DNA from: Kmv42 sp040757455
GTDB taxonomy: Bacteria; Nitrospirota; Thermodesulfovibrionia; Thermodesulfovibrionales; SM23-35
Assembly: GCA_040757455.1 (NCBI GenBank)
Contig: JBFLXE010000041.1
Location: 1 to 18,910, forward strand
Direction: 5' to 3'
DNA: 18,910 nt
Every line of letters begins with the position of its first letter. Positions within the stretch are counted from its first letter, which is position 1. The notes below the pieces were generated by a model. It did no database searches. It saw nothing but the letters and a program-made list of their open reading frames with translations, and had not been told where the DNA came from. This document shows positions 5,696-13,522 of the stretch, piece by piece. Position numbers and translations under genes: made by a program.

Positions 5696-7783
5696 ATGGA
5701 TCAAGCAACGAATCAGAAAATTTCTTTTCTGCTCGAAATCGGTACAGAAGATTTGCCTGCAAGGTTTCTTTCGCCGGCTTTACAGCAGTTGAAGGAAAAT
5801 GCCGAAACAATTCTTACAGAAAATTTTATTGGTTTCAGTGAAGTTAAAGTTTACGGAACTCCTCGACGGCTGACAGTGATGGCGACAGGAATACCTCCTT
5901 TACAGGAGGGCAGAATACGGGAAATATTCGGTCCTTCCAGAAAGGTTGCTTTCGATGAAAACGGGACACCCACAAAAGCAGCTCAGGGATTCGCGCGTTC
6001 TCAAGGCGTGAGTGTCGAGAGTCTGGTCATAAGAAACAAAAATAAAGGCGAATACGTAGTTGCCCTTGTAGAGGAGAAAGGTCTTCCGGTCAGACAGATA
6101 CTTCCTGATATTCTCAAAAGAATTGTCTTCTCGCTGCACCTTCCTAAGTCGATGAGATGGGGAAACAACAATATTAAGTTTGTCCGTCCGATCAGATGGT
6201 TGATGGCTATTCTTGACAGGGAGGCAGTTACCTTCGAGATTGACGGCATAGTAAGCACAAATATGACCCGGGGACACAGATTCCTTTCGCCCGCAGCATT
6301 CAAGGTGAAGGAGCTCCCGTCCTACAAGAAATTGCTTGCAAATAATTACGTTATCGTGGATCAGGAAGAGAGGAGAAGAATTATTCTCGAAAAAAGTCAG
6401 AAGCTCCTGACACCTCTCGGCGCGCGTTTAGTTGAAGATGAGGAGCTTCTCCAGACGGTTGTTAATCTTGTGGAATATCCTGTTCCTGTATTGGCGGATT
6501 TTTCGAAGACCTATCTCAATCTTCCCAAGGAACTTCTTATCACAGTGATGAGAGGTCATCAGAAATACTTTGCCGTGGAAGATAATGAAGGCAGAGTGAC
6601 GAACAAGTTCATTGTTGTGAGCAATACAGGCGAGGACAATTCTGAGACAGTAAGAAGCGGTGCCGAGCGTGTAATCAAAGCAAGGTTTGAGGATGCAAGG
6701 TTCTATTTTGAAGAGGATCTCAGAAAACCGTTGCCGGGCAGAATAGAAGAACTAAAAAGGGTGGTATTTCATGAGCGTCTGGGCAGTCTATTCGACAAAG
6801 CGAGACGGCTTGCCTCTATTGCGGAATTCCTCGGAGACAAGATTTTGCCAGAGTCTAAAGATAAATTGTTACGCTCCGCGTTGCTGGCTAAAACAGACCT
6901 TGTTACCGGAGTCGTCAGGGAATTTCCTGAACTACAGGGAATTATGGGTAAATATTATGCCCTTTACGCAGGGGAGGATAGGGAAGTGGCGGAAGCTATC
7001 GAGGAACAGTATCTTCCTTCTCACTCAGGCGGAAAGCTGCCGACGTCAGATGTAGGGGCACTCCTCAGCATATCCGACAAGGCCGACAATATCGCCGCCT
7101 TTTTTTCTCTTGGTCTCACACCCACTGGCTCGGAAGACCCTTTTGCCCTGAGAAGGCAGGCATTCGGAATCATCGCTATTATAATGGATAAGAATTACGG
7201 GATCATTATGAGGGAACTCATTCAGAAAGCCGTGGAAAGTCTCCTGCCGGTAAACGACTCCCGGCGATGCCTGGAAAATATTTTCAAATTTCTGGAAGGC
7301 AGGCTGGAGACCGTATTGCTCGATCAGGGGTTCAGTCCCGACACGGTGAATTCTGTCCTCCCGTTTTCGATGGGAAGAGAGTTGATAGAGATAAAGAAGA
7401 GGCTTGAGGCAGTTCAGAAATTTAAGGGAAATGAAAAGTTCAATGATTTTCTCATAGCGTTGAAGCGAGTGCATAATATAATCCCGAAAGAACCGCCGGC
7501 AGCATTAAACATAGAACTTTTGATGGATGAGGCTGAAAAGAATCTGGCGGGTCATCTTGAATCCGTCAGGAGAGACACGGAAGTTCTCCTGAAAGAAGGT
7601 GAATTTTACGAGGTCCTCGTCACTTTATCCTCACTTACTGAACCCATCAATCTTTTCTTCGATCATGTCCTCGTTATGGATAAAAGGGAGTCATTAAGAC
7701 TGAACAGACTTGCGCTGCTGGGTGAGATATGGCGGACTGCATCAGCCATTGCTGACCTTTCGAAGCTTTCCTCTGTTGCTTGA
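5696..7783 (+). CDS. glyS: Glycine--tRNA ligase beta subunit
   Basis: The beta chain of the bacterial alpha2-beta2 glycyl-tRNA synthetase binds tRNA-Gly; the alpha chain (GlyQ) activates glycine. The 695-residue length matches the usual 680-700. Recognisable blocks are LLEIGTEDLPARF near the N-terminus, YGTPRRL, KSMRWG with FVRPIRWLMA, the GHRFL and MRGHQKYFAV segments, REFPELQGIMGKYYA, PTGSEDPFALRRQA, and an anticodon-binding-like C-terminus ending with FFDHVLVMDKRESLRLNRL. ATG 5696 is chosen (TTG 5693 adds one residue); AAGGA lies 5 nt upstream. It follows the FTR gene after 44 bp and is probably cotranscribed with it. glyQ, commonly just upstream, is not in the window; the PFK-to-FTR segment takes its usual place. 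Confidence 0.96.
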   Translation: MDQATNQKISFLLEIGTEDLPARFLSPALQQLKENAETILTENFIGFSEVKVYGTPRRLTVMATGIPPLQEGRIREIFGPSRKVAFDENGTPTKAAQGFARSQGVSVESLVIRNKNKGEYVVALVEEKGLPVRQILPDILKRIVFSLHLPKSMRWGNNNIKFVRPIRWLMAILDREAVTFEIDGIVSTNMTRGHRFLSPAAFKVKELPSYKKLLANNYVIVDQEERRRIILEKSQKLLTPLGARLVEDEELLQTVVNLVEYPVPVLADFSKTYLNLPKELLITVMRGHQKYFAVEDNEGRVTNKFIVVSNTGEDNSETVRSGAERVIKARFEDARFYFEEDLRKPLPGRIEELKRVVFHERLGSLFDKARRLASIAEFLGDKILPESKDKLLRSALLAKTDLVTGVVREFPELQGIMGKYYALYAGEDREVAEAIEEQYLPSHSGGKLPTSDVGALLSISDKADNIAAFFSLGLTPTGSEDPFALRRQAFGIIAIIMDKNYGIIMRELIQKAVESLLPVNDSRRCLENIFKFLEGRLETVLLDQGFSPDTVNSVLPFSMGRELIEIKKRLEAVQKFKGNEKFNDFLIALKRVHNIIPKEPPAALNIELLMDEAEKNLAGHLESVRRDTEVLLKEGEFYEVLVTLSSLTEPINLFFDHVLVMDKRESLRLNRLALLGEIWRTASAIADLSKLSSVA

Positions 7784-7821
7784 ACTTCTCTTGGAACCGA
7801 CAGACGTCACTTAATCTGAGT

Positions 7822-7827
7822 TAAAAT
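7822..7827 (+). promoter_or_regulatory. -10 element of the MFS gene, leaderless type
   Basis: TAAAAT ends 6 nt before the ATG at 7834, which would put the transcription start exactly on the A. No convincing -35 and no Shine-Dalgarno are visible. The evidence is mainly that the same geometry occurs at tsaD, lipM and the aminotransferase. Confidence 0.4.
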
Positions 7828-7833
7828 AAAAGA

Positions 7834-9051
7834 ATGCGTCTTGCCGGAAGATTTGCAGCTTTACAATCCAGAGATTTCAGACTCTTTTGGTTTGGACAGT
7901 TCGTGTCACTGTCAGGCACATGGATGCAGTCCGTCGCTCAAGGGTGGCTTGTTTACAGCCTGACAAAATCCCCTTTTTATCTCGGTCTGGTTGCCGCAGC
8001 GGGCGCTCTGCCGATACTGCTTTTTTCTCTTGCAGGAGGAATAGCAGCGGACAGATTCAGCAAAAAGAATGTGCTATTGCTCACACAAGCATTTTCAATT
8101 ATTCCTGCCTTTCTTCTCGGTCTCTTAACAGATTTCCGTCTGATCGCTGTCTGGCACGTGGCAATGCTTGCTGCTTTTCTCGGCACTGTCAATGCCTTTG
8201 ACATCCCGGCACGGCAGTCCTTTCTCGTGGATCTCGCAGGAAAAGGCAGTCTTTTGAGCGCTATTGCCCTTAATTCGGCAGCCTTCCACGGTTCTCGAAT
8301 GATCGGGCCGGTGATAGCCGGCGTAACGATAGCCTATGTCGGTCTGCCTGCATGCTTCTACATTAACGCTCTGAGTTTTCTTGCTGTTATTCTGGCTCTC
8401 TCCAGAATTGAGATTAGAGGTAATTCCGATAACAATTCGCGCGGACTCGTGAAAGACTTGACCGAAGGTGTCAGCTTCATGAAAAATAATCCCGAGATAC
8501 GTAGAATAATAATTCTCATCGGTTCATTCAGCCTTCTGGGCATGCCTTTTGTTACGCTTCTGCCAGTGTTCGCGGCCGAAGTCCTAAAGAGTGGTCCCCA
8601 GGGATTTGGATTTCTCGTAGGCGCTACGGGTATAGGCGCATTGACGGCCGCATTGCTTCTTGCATTCAAAGGAAGTTTAGCAGACAAGAACCGGTTTATG
8701 TTCATATCCGTCCTCTGTTTCTCTACGTGCCTATTTATTTTTTCTCTGTCCGAAATATTCAGCCTCTCTGTCGTGGCCCTTGCAATCGTAGGATGGGGAC
8801 TGGTTAGCTTTCTTGCTACCGCAAACAGCTTTGTACAGCTTTCCGTTCCCGACGGCCTGAGGGGAAGAGCCATGAGCGTATATACATTCGTCTTCCTGGG
8901 AACCGCACCCCTGGGAAACACACTAGCAGGCTTCCTGGCGAAATACATAGGCACTCCAGCTACGGTGAGTATTTCGTCCGTCATCTGTTTGACAATATCT
9001 GTCTTTTTCTTTCGTAAAGAATTTAACTTTTTGCTATTAAAAAATACTTGA
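7834..9051 (+). CDS. MFS transporter, EntS-like (MFS_3 family) exporter
   Basis: A 405-residue inner-membrane protein with about 12 predicted hydrophobic segments, probably a proton-driven exporter. The N-terminus SRDFRLFWFGQFVSLSGTWMQSV and the GGIAADRFSKKNVLL loop between helices 2 and 3 (motif A-like) are typical of the EntS/transmembrane secretion effector group. So are NAFDIPARQSFLVDL and the RMIGPVIAG segment of helix 5. Members export siderophores, drugs or other small molecules; the substrate cannot be told from sequence. It follows glyS after 50 bp but seems to have its own -10 abutting the start codon. The FecR-domain gene follows after 75 bp and a strong TTGACA overlaps this gene's stop, so I do not assume functional linkage to the polysaccharide locus. 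Confidence 0.88.
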   Translation: MRLAGRFAALQSRDFRLFWFGQFVSLSGTWMQSVAQGWLVYSLTKSPFYLGLVAAAGALPILLFSLAGGIAADRFSKKNVLLLTQAFSIIPAFLLGLLTDFRLIAVWHVAMLAAFLGTVNAFDIPARQSFLVDLAGKGSLLSAIALNSAAFHGSRMIGPVIAGVTIAYVGLPACFYINALSFLAVILALSRIEIRGNSDNNSRGLVKDLTEGVSFMKNNPEIRRIIILIGSFSLLGMPFVTLLPVFAAEVLKSGPQGFGFLVGATGIGALTAALLLAFKGSLADKNRFMFISVLCFSTCLFIFSLSEIFSLSVVALAIVGWGLVSFLATANSFVQLSVPDGLRGRAMSVYTFVFLGTAPLGNTLAGFLAKYIGTPATVSISSVICLTISVFFFRKEFNFLLLKNT

Positions 9052-9076
9052 CATTTGTCTAAAATTCATGTAGATA
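9048..9076 (+). promoter_or_regulatory. Promoter upstream of the FecR-domain gene
   Basis: Perfect TTGACA (9048-9053), a 17-bp spacer and TAGATA (9071-9076). The -35 overlaps the stop codon of the MFS gene. The predicted start near 9083 gives a 44-nt A+T-rich leader. A second candidate, TTGTTT (9091-9096) with TATATT (9113-9118), would give an almost leaderless transcript. Confidence 0.5.
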
Positions 9077-9126
9077 TAAAACTGATGTTTTTGTTTAAAT
9101 TTATTGACTCAATATATTGAAAAAAA

Positions 9127-9873
9127 ATGATTATACAAGCAATGAAACAGCTTATGGTTCCTCTAACAACTGCTTATCTGATTTCGTTTCTCCTTCTACC
9201 TCCTCATATCTCGGCTGCCAGACCTATGGCTTTTGGCGAAATCAATGCGACCGGAAATGTCCAGATGGAGTCTTCTTCCAAAAAGTGGATGCCTTTGCAA
9301 GGGATCTACCCCCTTCTGAAGAACACAAAGTTAAAAACGGGTGAAGGGGTAGTATTCATATCGACCAAGGATAATTCCCGGATCGATCTTTCGCGGGATA
9401 CGGAAGCTGACATCAGTGCTGAGGAAGAAACCTTCAGGGTCAGTCTGAGGCAAGGTACAATCGCCTTCAATATTGATCCATCTGCATCGCTCACGGTCAC
9501 GACGAAACACGCGACTGTGTCGGTTGAACAACAGATTGCTAATTATCTTGTGGCAGGTACCGGTGTGGCAGGCGTAAAGAATGTTCAGGGAATGGTTCTT
9601 CTAACTGACAGGGGAACTTTGATAAGGAGCGTATCAGGTAAGGTAAGGGTTGTTGCCAATGGCCTTCAGGCGAAAGTTCTGAACACGGGGGAAAACCTCT
9701 TCGTATCCGAAGAAAATGAAAAGATTCCAGTGGCAGCAGATCCAGCAGACCCTGTATGGACAACTGGACATATTCAGGGTCTTATTATCGGCACATTTTT
9801 TACATCGGTTACTATCAGCGCCCTCGAGACATTCCGGAGCAAGGGGGGTATAAAAAGCCCCTCGGGTTTTTGA
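9127..9873 (+). CDS. Exported FecR-domain protein with C-terminal membrane anchor
   Basis: A 248-residue protein with a signal peptide (hydrophobic core roughly residues 10-26, likely cut near HISAA-RP at about 31). A FecR-like domain follows: W-x-P-L, a GEGVVFISTKDNSRIDLSRD segment, FRVSLRQGTIAFNI, then TVTTKHATVSVEQ, where the family often has a conserved T-P-x-A motif. This is followed by TGVAGVKNVQGMVLL and a beta-rich stretch, then a hydrophobic segment GLIIGTFFTSVTISAL near the C-terminus that could anchor it. FecR folds occur in iron sensing with sigma factors and in stand-alone envelope proteins near polysaccharide loci. No sigma factor or TonB receptor is nearby, so the second context fits; the role is unknown. 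The start is uncertain: ATG 9127 lacks a ribosome-binding site, and ATG 9142 or 9154 would also leave a signal peptide. Confidence 0.75.
   Translation: MIIQAMKQLMVPLTTAYLISFLLLPPHISAARPMAFGEINATGNVQMESSSKKWMPLQGIYPLLKNTKLKTGEGVVFISTKDNSRIDLSRDTEADISAEEETFRVSLRQGTIAFNIDPSASLTVTTKHATVSVEQQIANYLVAGTGVAGVKNVQGMVLLTDRGTLIRSVSGKVRVVANGLQAKVLNTGENLFVSEENEKIPVAADPADPVWTTGHIQGLIIGTFFTSVTISALETFRSKGGIKSPSGF
9852..9871 (+). terminator. Possible intrinsic terminator overlapping the end of the FecR-domain gene
   Basis: AAAAAG-CCC-CTC-GGG-TTTTT folds into a short stem (A5/T5 plus CCC/GGG with one bulged G) ending in five T residues. A GGGG run at 9843-9848 could pair instead with CCCC at 9858-9861. It lies inside the last codons of the gene, so at best it attenuates transcription into the downstream genes. 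Confidence 0.35.
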
Positions 9874-9891
9874 GAATGATTTTGCGGGTAA

Positions 9892-10044
9892 ATGATTAAT
9901 CGTAAATATTCGAGTTACCTACCTTTAATAATTGTTCTCTCCTTATACTTAACCTCATGCAGTTCCCGCAGCCCGTTAAAGTCATCGCCAGCCATTGCCT
10001 TAATCCGGAAGACTAACGAAAGATTCAATAATCATTATGTGTGA
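9892..10044 (+). CDS. Small lipoprotein, 50 residues
   Basis: ATG 9892 opens a frame ending in TGA at 10042-10044. The product starts MINRKYSSYLPLIIVLSLYL and continues to a lipobox, YLTSC, with the cysteine at residue 23. A basic N-terminus and a hydrophobic core of about 12 residues precede it: a textbook signal peptidase II signal. The mature part is only 28 residues, CSSRSPLKSS followed by a basic, polar tail. It lies 18 bp after the FecR-domain stop and 9 bp before the Wzc-like start, all in one direction, so it is probably part of the same transcript. No clear Shine-Dalgarno was found. It may be a true mini-lipoprotein or the remnant of a larger outer-membrane polysaccharide export lipoprotein, which normally accompanies Wzc and is missing here. 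The lipobox and gene spacing argue that it is real. Confidence 0.6.
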   Translation: MINRKYSSYLPLIIVLSLYLTSCSSRSPLKSSPAIALIRKTNERFNNHYV

Positions 10045-10053
10045 AGATTCATA

Positions 10054-12294
10054 ATGCCAGAGGACAACGGCTTCGAAAATAAAAAGGCACTGGAAAAACC
10101 TCACCATTATGCCTTTGCGACTCCTCTGCCGCATCCACCCTCCGCTGATGCATCTGAAGAAGAAGTCCATCTGAGAGACTATCTTAGTGTAATAATGAGG
10201 CGAAAATGGATCCTCATCCTGTTTCTCCTTGTTGTGGTGACTACTGTTACGGTAGGAACATTTATGATGAAGCCCGCCTACAAATCAACCATTACTGTGA
10301 AGATAGACAAAGAAAATCCGAATATCCTTTCCTTTAAGGATGTCGTCAATCTCGAAAGGGCTGAGGAAGATTATTATCAGACCCAGTATAAGGTGCTTAA
10401 GTCAAGAAATCTTGCAAAGCGTGTAATACGCCGGCTTAGGCTTTATGATAACCCGGAGTTCGTATTCGATCGTGCGGAAGAGGAAGCCAAAGCAAATCCC
10501 GTTACACTTTCAAGACAGAGTGATCCTCTTCGTGACGACAACGTCACTTCGGCTCTCATAGATTCTTTTCTGGAAAGAGTCGAGGTGAGCCCTCTTCAAA
10601 AATCGAGACTTGTCAATGTTAGCTTCGTATCGCGTGATCCAGATTTATCAGCGGAGGTTGCAAACGCAATCGGTGAATCATTCATAGAACTCAATGTTGA
10701 GTCAAAGTTCGAAGCGACTTACCAGGCAAGGCAATGGCTCGAAAAACAACTGGAGATCATGAAGGCAAAGGTTGAGCAGGCCGAAGAGAGACTCAACGAG
10801 TATGCTGCCCGGAACGAGATAATCTTTCTGAAGGAAGACGGGGTGGAGAAGGATTCTGACAGGCAAAACATGATCACCAGAAAGCTTGCCGAACTTTCTA
10901 CGGATCTTACTGAAGCGATTTCTGACAGGATAAGCAAAGAAGCCCTTTACAGGGAAATTGTCTCTGATGATCCGGAATCGAGTTCTGCTGTTATGAATAA
11001 CCCTATGATATTGGAGCTCAAAAAGGCTTATGCCGAACTCGATTCGGAGTATAACGAGCAATTAAAGGTGTATAAAGCCGATTATCCAAAAATGGTCAGG
11101 CTCAAAGAACATATTGACCAGACAAAAAAGAAACTCAATCAGGAGACGAAAAAGATTATAACAAGCGTCAAAAAGGACTACAACGCGGCAGTCAAACGTG
11201 AGCAGGCCCTAAAATCGCTGGTGGAAGCACAGAAAAAAGAGGCGCTTGCACTGAATGAACGGACCATTCAATATCAGATATTGAAGAGGGAGGCTGATAC
11301 AAACAAGGAGCTTTATAATGGTCTTTTGCAGAGGCTCAAAGAGACGGGCGTCTCGGCAAGTCTTTCGGCAAGCAATATCCAGATACTGGACAGGGCAGAG
11401 GTGCCGAAAGCTCCGTTTAAACCCAGAAAGGCCCTGAATATAATGTTATCGCTGGTGGTTGGATTGCTGGGAGGCATAGGTATAGCCTTTTTTGTCGAAT
11501 ATCTCGATAACACAATAAAGACACCCGAAGATCTCGAAAAAAGGGTATCCTTGCCGCCTCTTGGATTCGTGCCTTATTATCCCGGAAATACTGAAAGCCC
11601 CGTAGTCGAATATATTGCGAATGCCGAGTCCAGCAGTCCTATCGCCGAAGCATATCGATCTATCAGGACTTTTTTATTACTCTCAACGGGTGGAAGACCT
11701 CCGCGGATAATAATGGTCACAAGCCCGACGAGGGAGGAGGGTAAAACGACAACATCTGTTAATACAGCAATCAGTCTTGCACAGTCAGCCGCGAAAGTCG
11801 CTATTGTAGACGCTGATATGCGCAAGCCGAGACTCCACAGGATTTTCTCTCTTAATAACAGTGTGGGACTCTCTTCATTCCTGTCAGGGAACGCAGAGTT
11901 CGGAAACGATATTATTAAGCCCACAGATATCGAAAATCTGAACGTTGTTACTTCAGGACCGATTCCTCCTCAGCCGGCAGAACTGCTTGGATCATATAGA
12001 TTTCAGGAGCTTCTGCACGCTCTTTATTCACTTTATAACTTTATAATCATTGATACTCCGCCTGTGATCGGTATCTCAGACCCGCTGGTTATCAGTCCTC
12101 AGACCGATGGCGTGATCCTGGTGGTAAGATCGGGGAAGACGCCAAAGGAGGCAGCTCAGGAAGCGAGAAGATTGCTGTGCAGTGTAAACGCAAAAATACT
12201 TGGTGTAGTTCTTAACTCGATAGATCAGTCTGCGATGAGATATAGCTACTACTATAACTATTACAAATATTATTACACTGATGAAGACAGGTGA
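10054..12294 (+). CDS. Wzc-like polysaccharide co-polymerase / BY-kinase
   Basis: An inner-membrane protein that controls chain length and export of a capsule- or EPS-type polymer through tyrosine autophosphorylation cycles. The 746 residues contain a cytoplasmic N-terminal tail, TM1 (about 51-70) inside a Wzz domain, a long periplasmic coiled-coil region (about 225-425), the LDRAEVPKAPFKPRK motif and TM2 (about 460-482). The BY-kinase domain has Walker A SPTREEGKTTT with K564, Walker A' VAIVDADMRKP with D586 and D588, and Walker B FIIIDTPP with D667. The tail is a tyrosine cluster with nine Tyr in residues 730-741, the expected autophosphorylation site. Kinase and co-polymerase are fused in one chain, as in proteobacterial Wzc. 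Its last 14 bp overlap the TPR gene. The start has only a weak GAAG upstream. Confidence 0.93.
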   Translation: MPEDNGFENKKALEKPHHYAFATPLPHPPSADASEEEVHLRDYLSVIMRRKWILILFLLVVVTTVTVGTFMMKPAYKSTITVKIDKENPNILSFKDVVNLERAEEDYYQTQYKVLKSRNLAKRVIRRLRLYDNPEFVFDRAEEEAKANPVTLSRQSDPLRDDNVTSALIDSFLERVEVSPLQKSRLVNVSFVSRDPDLSAEVANAIGESFIELNVESKFEATYQARQWLEKQLEIMKAKVEQAEERLNEYAARNEIIFLKEDGVEKDSDRQNMITRKLAELSTDLTEAISDRISKEALYREIVSDDPESSSAVMNNPMILELKKAYAELDSEYNEQLKVYKADYPKMVRLKEHIDQTKKKLNQETKKIITSVKKDYNAAVKREQALKSLVEAQKKEALALNERTIQYQILKREADTNKELYNGLLQRLKETGVSASLSASNIQILDRAEVPKAPFKPRKALNIMLSLVVGLLGGIGIAFFVEYLDNTIKTPEDLEKRVSLPPLGFVPYYPGNTESPVVEYIANAESSSPIAEAYRSIRTFLLLSTGGRPPRIIMVTSPTREEGKTTTSVNTAISLAQSAAKVAIVDADMRKPRLHRIFSLNNSVGLSSFLSGNAEFGNDIIKPTDIENLNVVTSGPIPPQPAELLGSYRFQELLHALYSLYNFIIIDTPPVIGISDPLVISPQTDGVILVVRSGKTPKEAAQEARRLLCSVNAKILGVVLNSIDQSAMRYSYYYNYYKYYYTDEDR

Positions 12295-13522
12295 GCGCAT
12301 AGTTCTCTTTTTCTCGATCATTTTCCCCTTTTACATTTTTTTGGTCTTTTCCATAATACAACCTCTTCTCGGCGCTATAAACCTCAAGAGCATCAATGAA
12401 AAAAATCTTCTTTCTGCAATCTCATATGACGGGGACAATGCAACCTACCATTATCTTCTGGCGAGGGATTACCACAACGGTGGTCAGAGACGCGACCTCC
12501 AGCTAGCAGTTGGTTCCTATAAGAAATCTCTGAGGCTTAACCCCCTTCAGGGAGGCTGCTGGCTTGACCTCGCCAAGGCTTATCAGACAGCAGGAATGAC
12601 AAAGGAAGCTGGTTACGCCATAAAAAGGGCAATAAATCTTCTGCCACAAAATCCACAGGTCATGTGGGAGGCCGGTGTTTTCTATTTGGTTAACGCTGAG
12701 ATAGAGGAAGCAGCAGAAAGTTTCAAGCGCCTTATTTTGCTTGAACCTGAAAGACAGGAGGTCGTTTACGATCTGCTGTGGAGGATTCCGCTCGACTCAG
12801 AATTTGTTTTCAAAAATCTTATACCTCAGTCATATTCATACCACAAGCACTATCTTATCTATTTGATGTCCACAGACAGAATCGATGAAGCAAAAGACCT
12901 CTGGAAGAGCATGAAAAAGTTCGAGGTAGAGGAGCAGGTTCTTTTGAAATATGTCGATTTTCTGATCTCCAGGCGCCATTATGAAGACGCCCAGACTCTA
13001 TGGAAAGAATATGTTGCTAAAAGATTTGGCGCAATGAAGGATGGCTCGCTGCTCTGGAACGGCAGCTTTGAACACGACGTCATAAACGGGGGATTCGACT
13101 GGAAAGTTAATGAAGTTGCAGGGGTAGATGCGTATCTTGACAGGGACATCCATATGCACGGTAGTCGGTCACTTGGCCTTGTCTTTGACGGAACTCAGAA
13201 TCCTGATATTACCATAGCATCACAGGTGGTAAGGGTTAATCCCGGAGCCAGATACGTGCTCAAGGCCAATCTGAAGACTGACTCACTAACAACGACTAAC
13301 GGCCTGTTTCTGGCCGCAGAAGGTCATGACTGCCCGGGTTTTTCGAGGGAGTCGGATGTGTTAGCTGGTACGAATTTCTGGAAGGAAATCAGCCTGGAGC
13401 TGGAGATCCCCGCAGACTGCCACGCCATATCGGTCATGGTAAGAAGGGAAAGGTCACAAAAACTCGACAACAAAATCAGCGGCAATGCATGGATAGACGA
13501 AATCAGCCTAACACAAAAATAG
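12281..13522 (+). CDS. Membrane-anchored TPR protein with C-terminal carbohydrate-binding-like domain
   Basis: A 413-residue protein. An N-terminal membrane segment (about 8-30) would hold it in the inner membrane facing the periplasm. TPR-like helical repeats follow at about 55-160 (YHYLLARDYHNGG, CWLDLAKAYQTAGMTKEA, VMWEAGVFYLVNAEIEEA) and again at about 190-245. From residue 258 the sequence changes to a beta-rich module beginning LLWNGSFEHDVINGGFDW and ending GNAWIDEISL, the layout of CBM4/9-type jelly-roll domains. I infer a scaffold that bridges the polymerase or kinase and the growing glycan. The gene starts inside the wzc-like gene (14-bp overlap) and its own end overlaps the polymerase gene by 34 bp, so the three are translationally linked. 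Enzymatic function is not indicated. Confidence 0.8.
   Translation: MKTGERIVLFFSIIFPFYIFLVFSIIQPLLGAINLKSINEKNLLSAISYDGDNATYHYLLARDYHNGGQRRDLQLAVGSYKKSLRLNPLQGGCWLDLAKAYQTAGMTKEAGYAIKRAINLLPQNPQVMWEAGVFYLVNAEIEEAAESFKRLILLEPERQEVVYDLLWRIPLDSEFVFKNLIPQSYSYHKHYLIYLMSTDRIDEAKDLWKSMKKFEVEEQVLLKYVDFLISRRHYEDAQTLWKEYVAKRFGAMKDGSLLWNGSFEHDVINGGFDWKVNEVAGVDAYLDRDIHMHGSRSLGLVFDGTQNPDITIASQVVRVNPGARYVLKANLKTDSLTTTNGLFLAAEGHDCPGFSRESDVLAGTNFWKEISLELEIPADCHAISVMVRRERSQKLDNKISGNAWIDEISLTQK

Noticed and set aside
8358..8984. 208-residue open frame antisense to the MFS gene
   Set aside because: Shadow of a well-supported membrane protein gene. Its translation is rich in R, P and T with no domain, as expected from the complement of hydrophobic codons.
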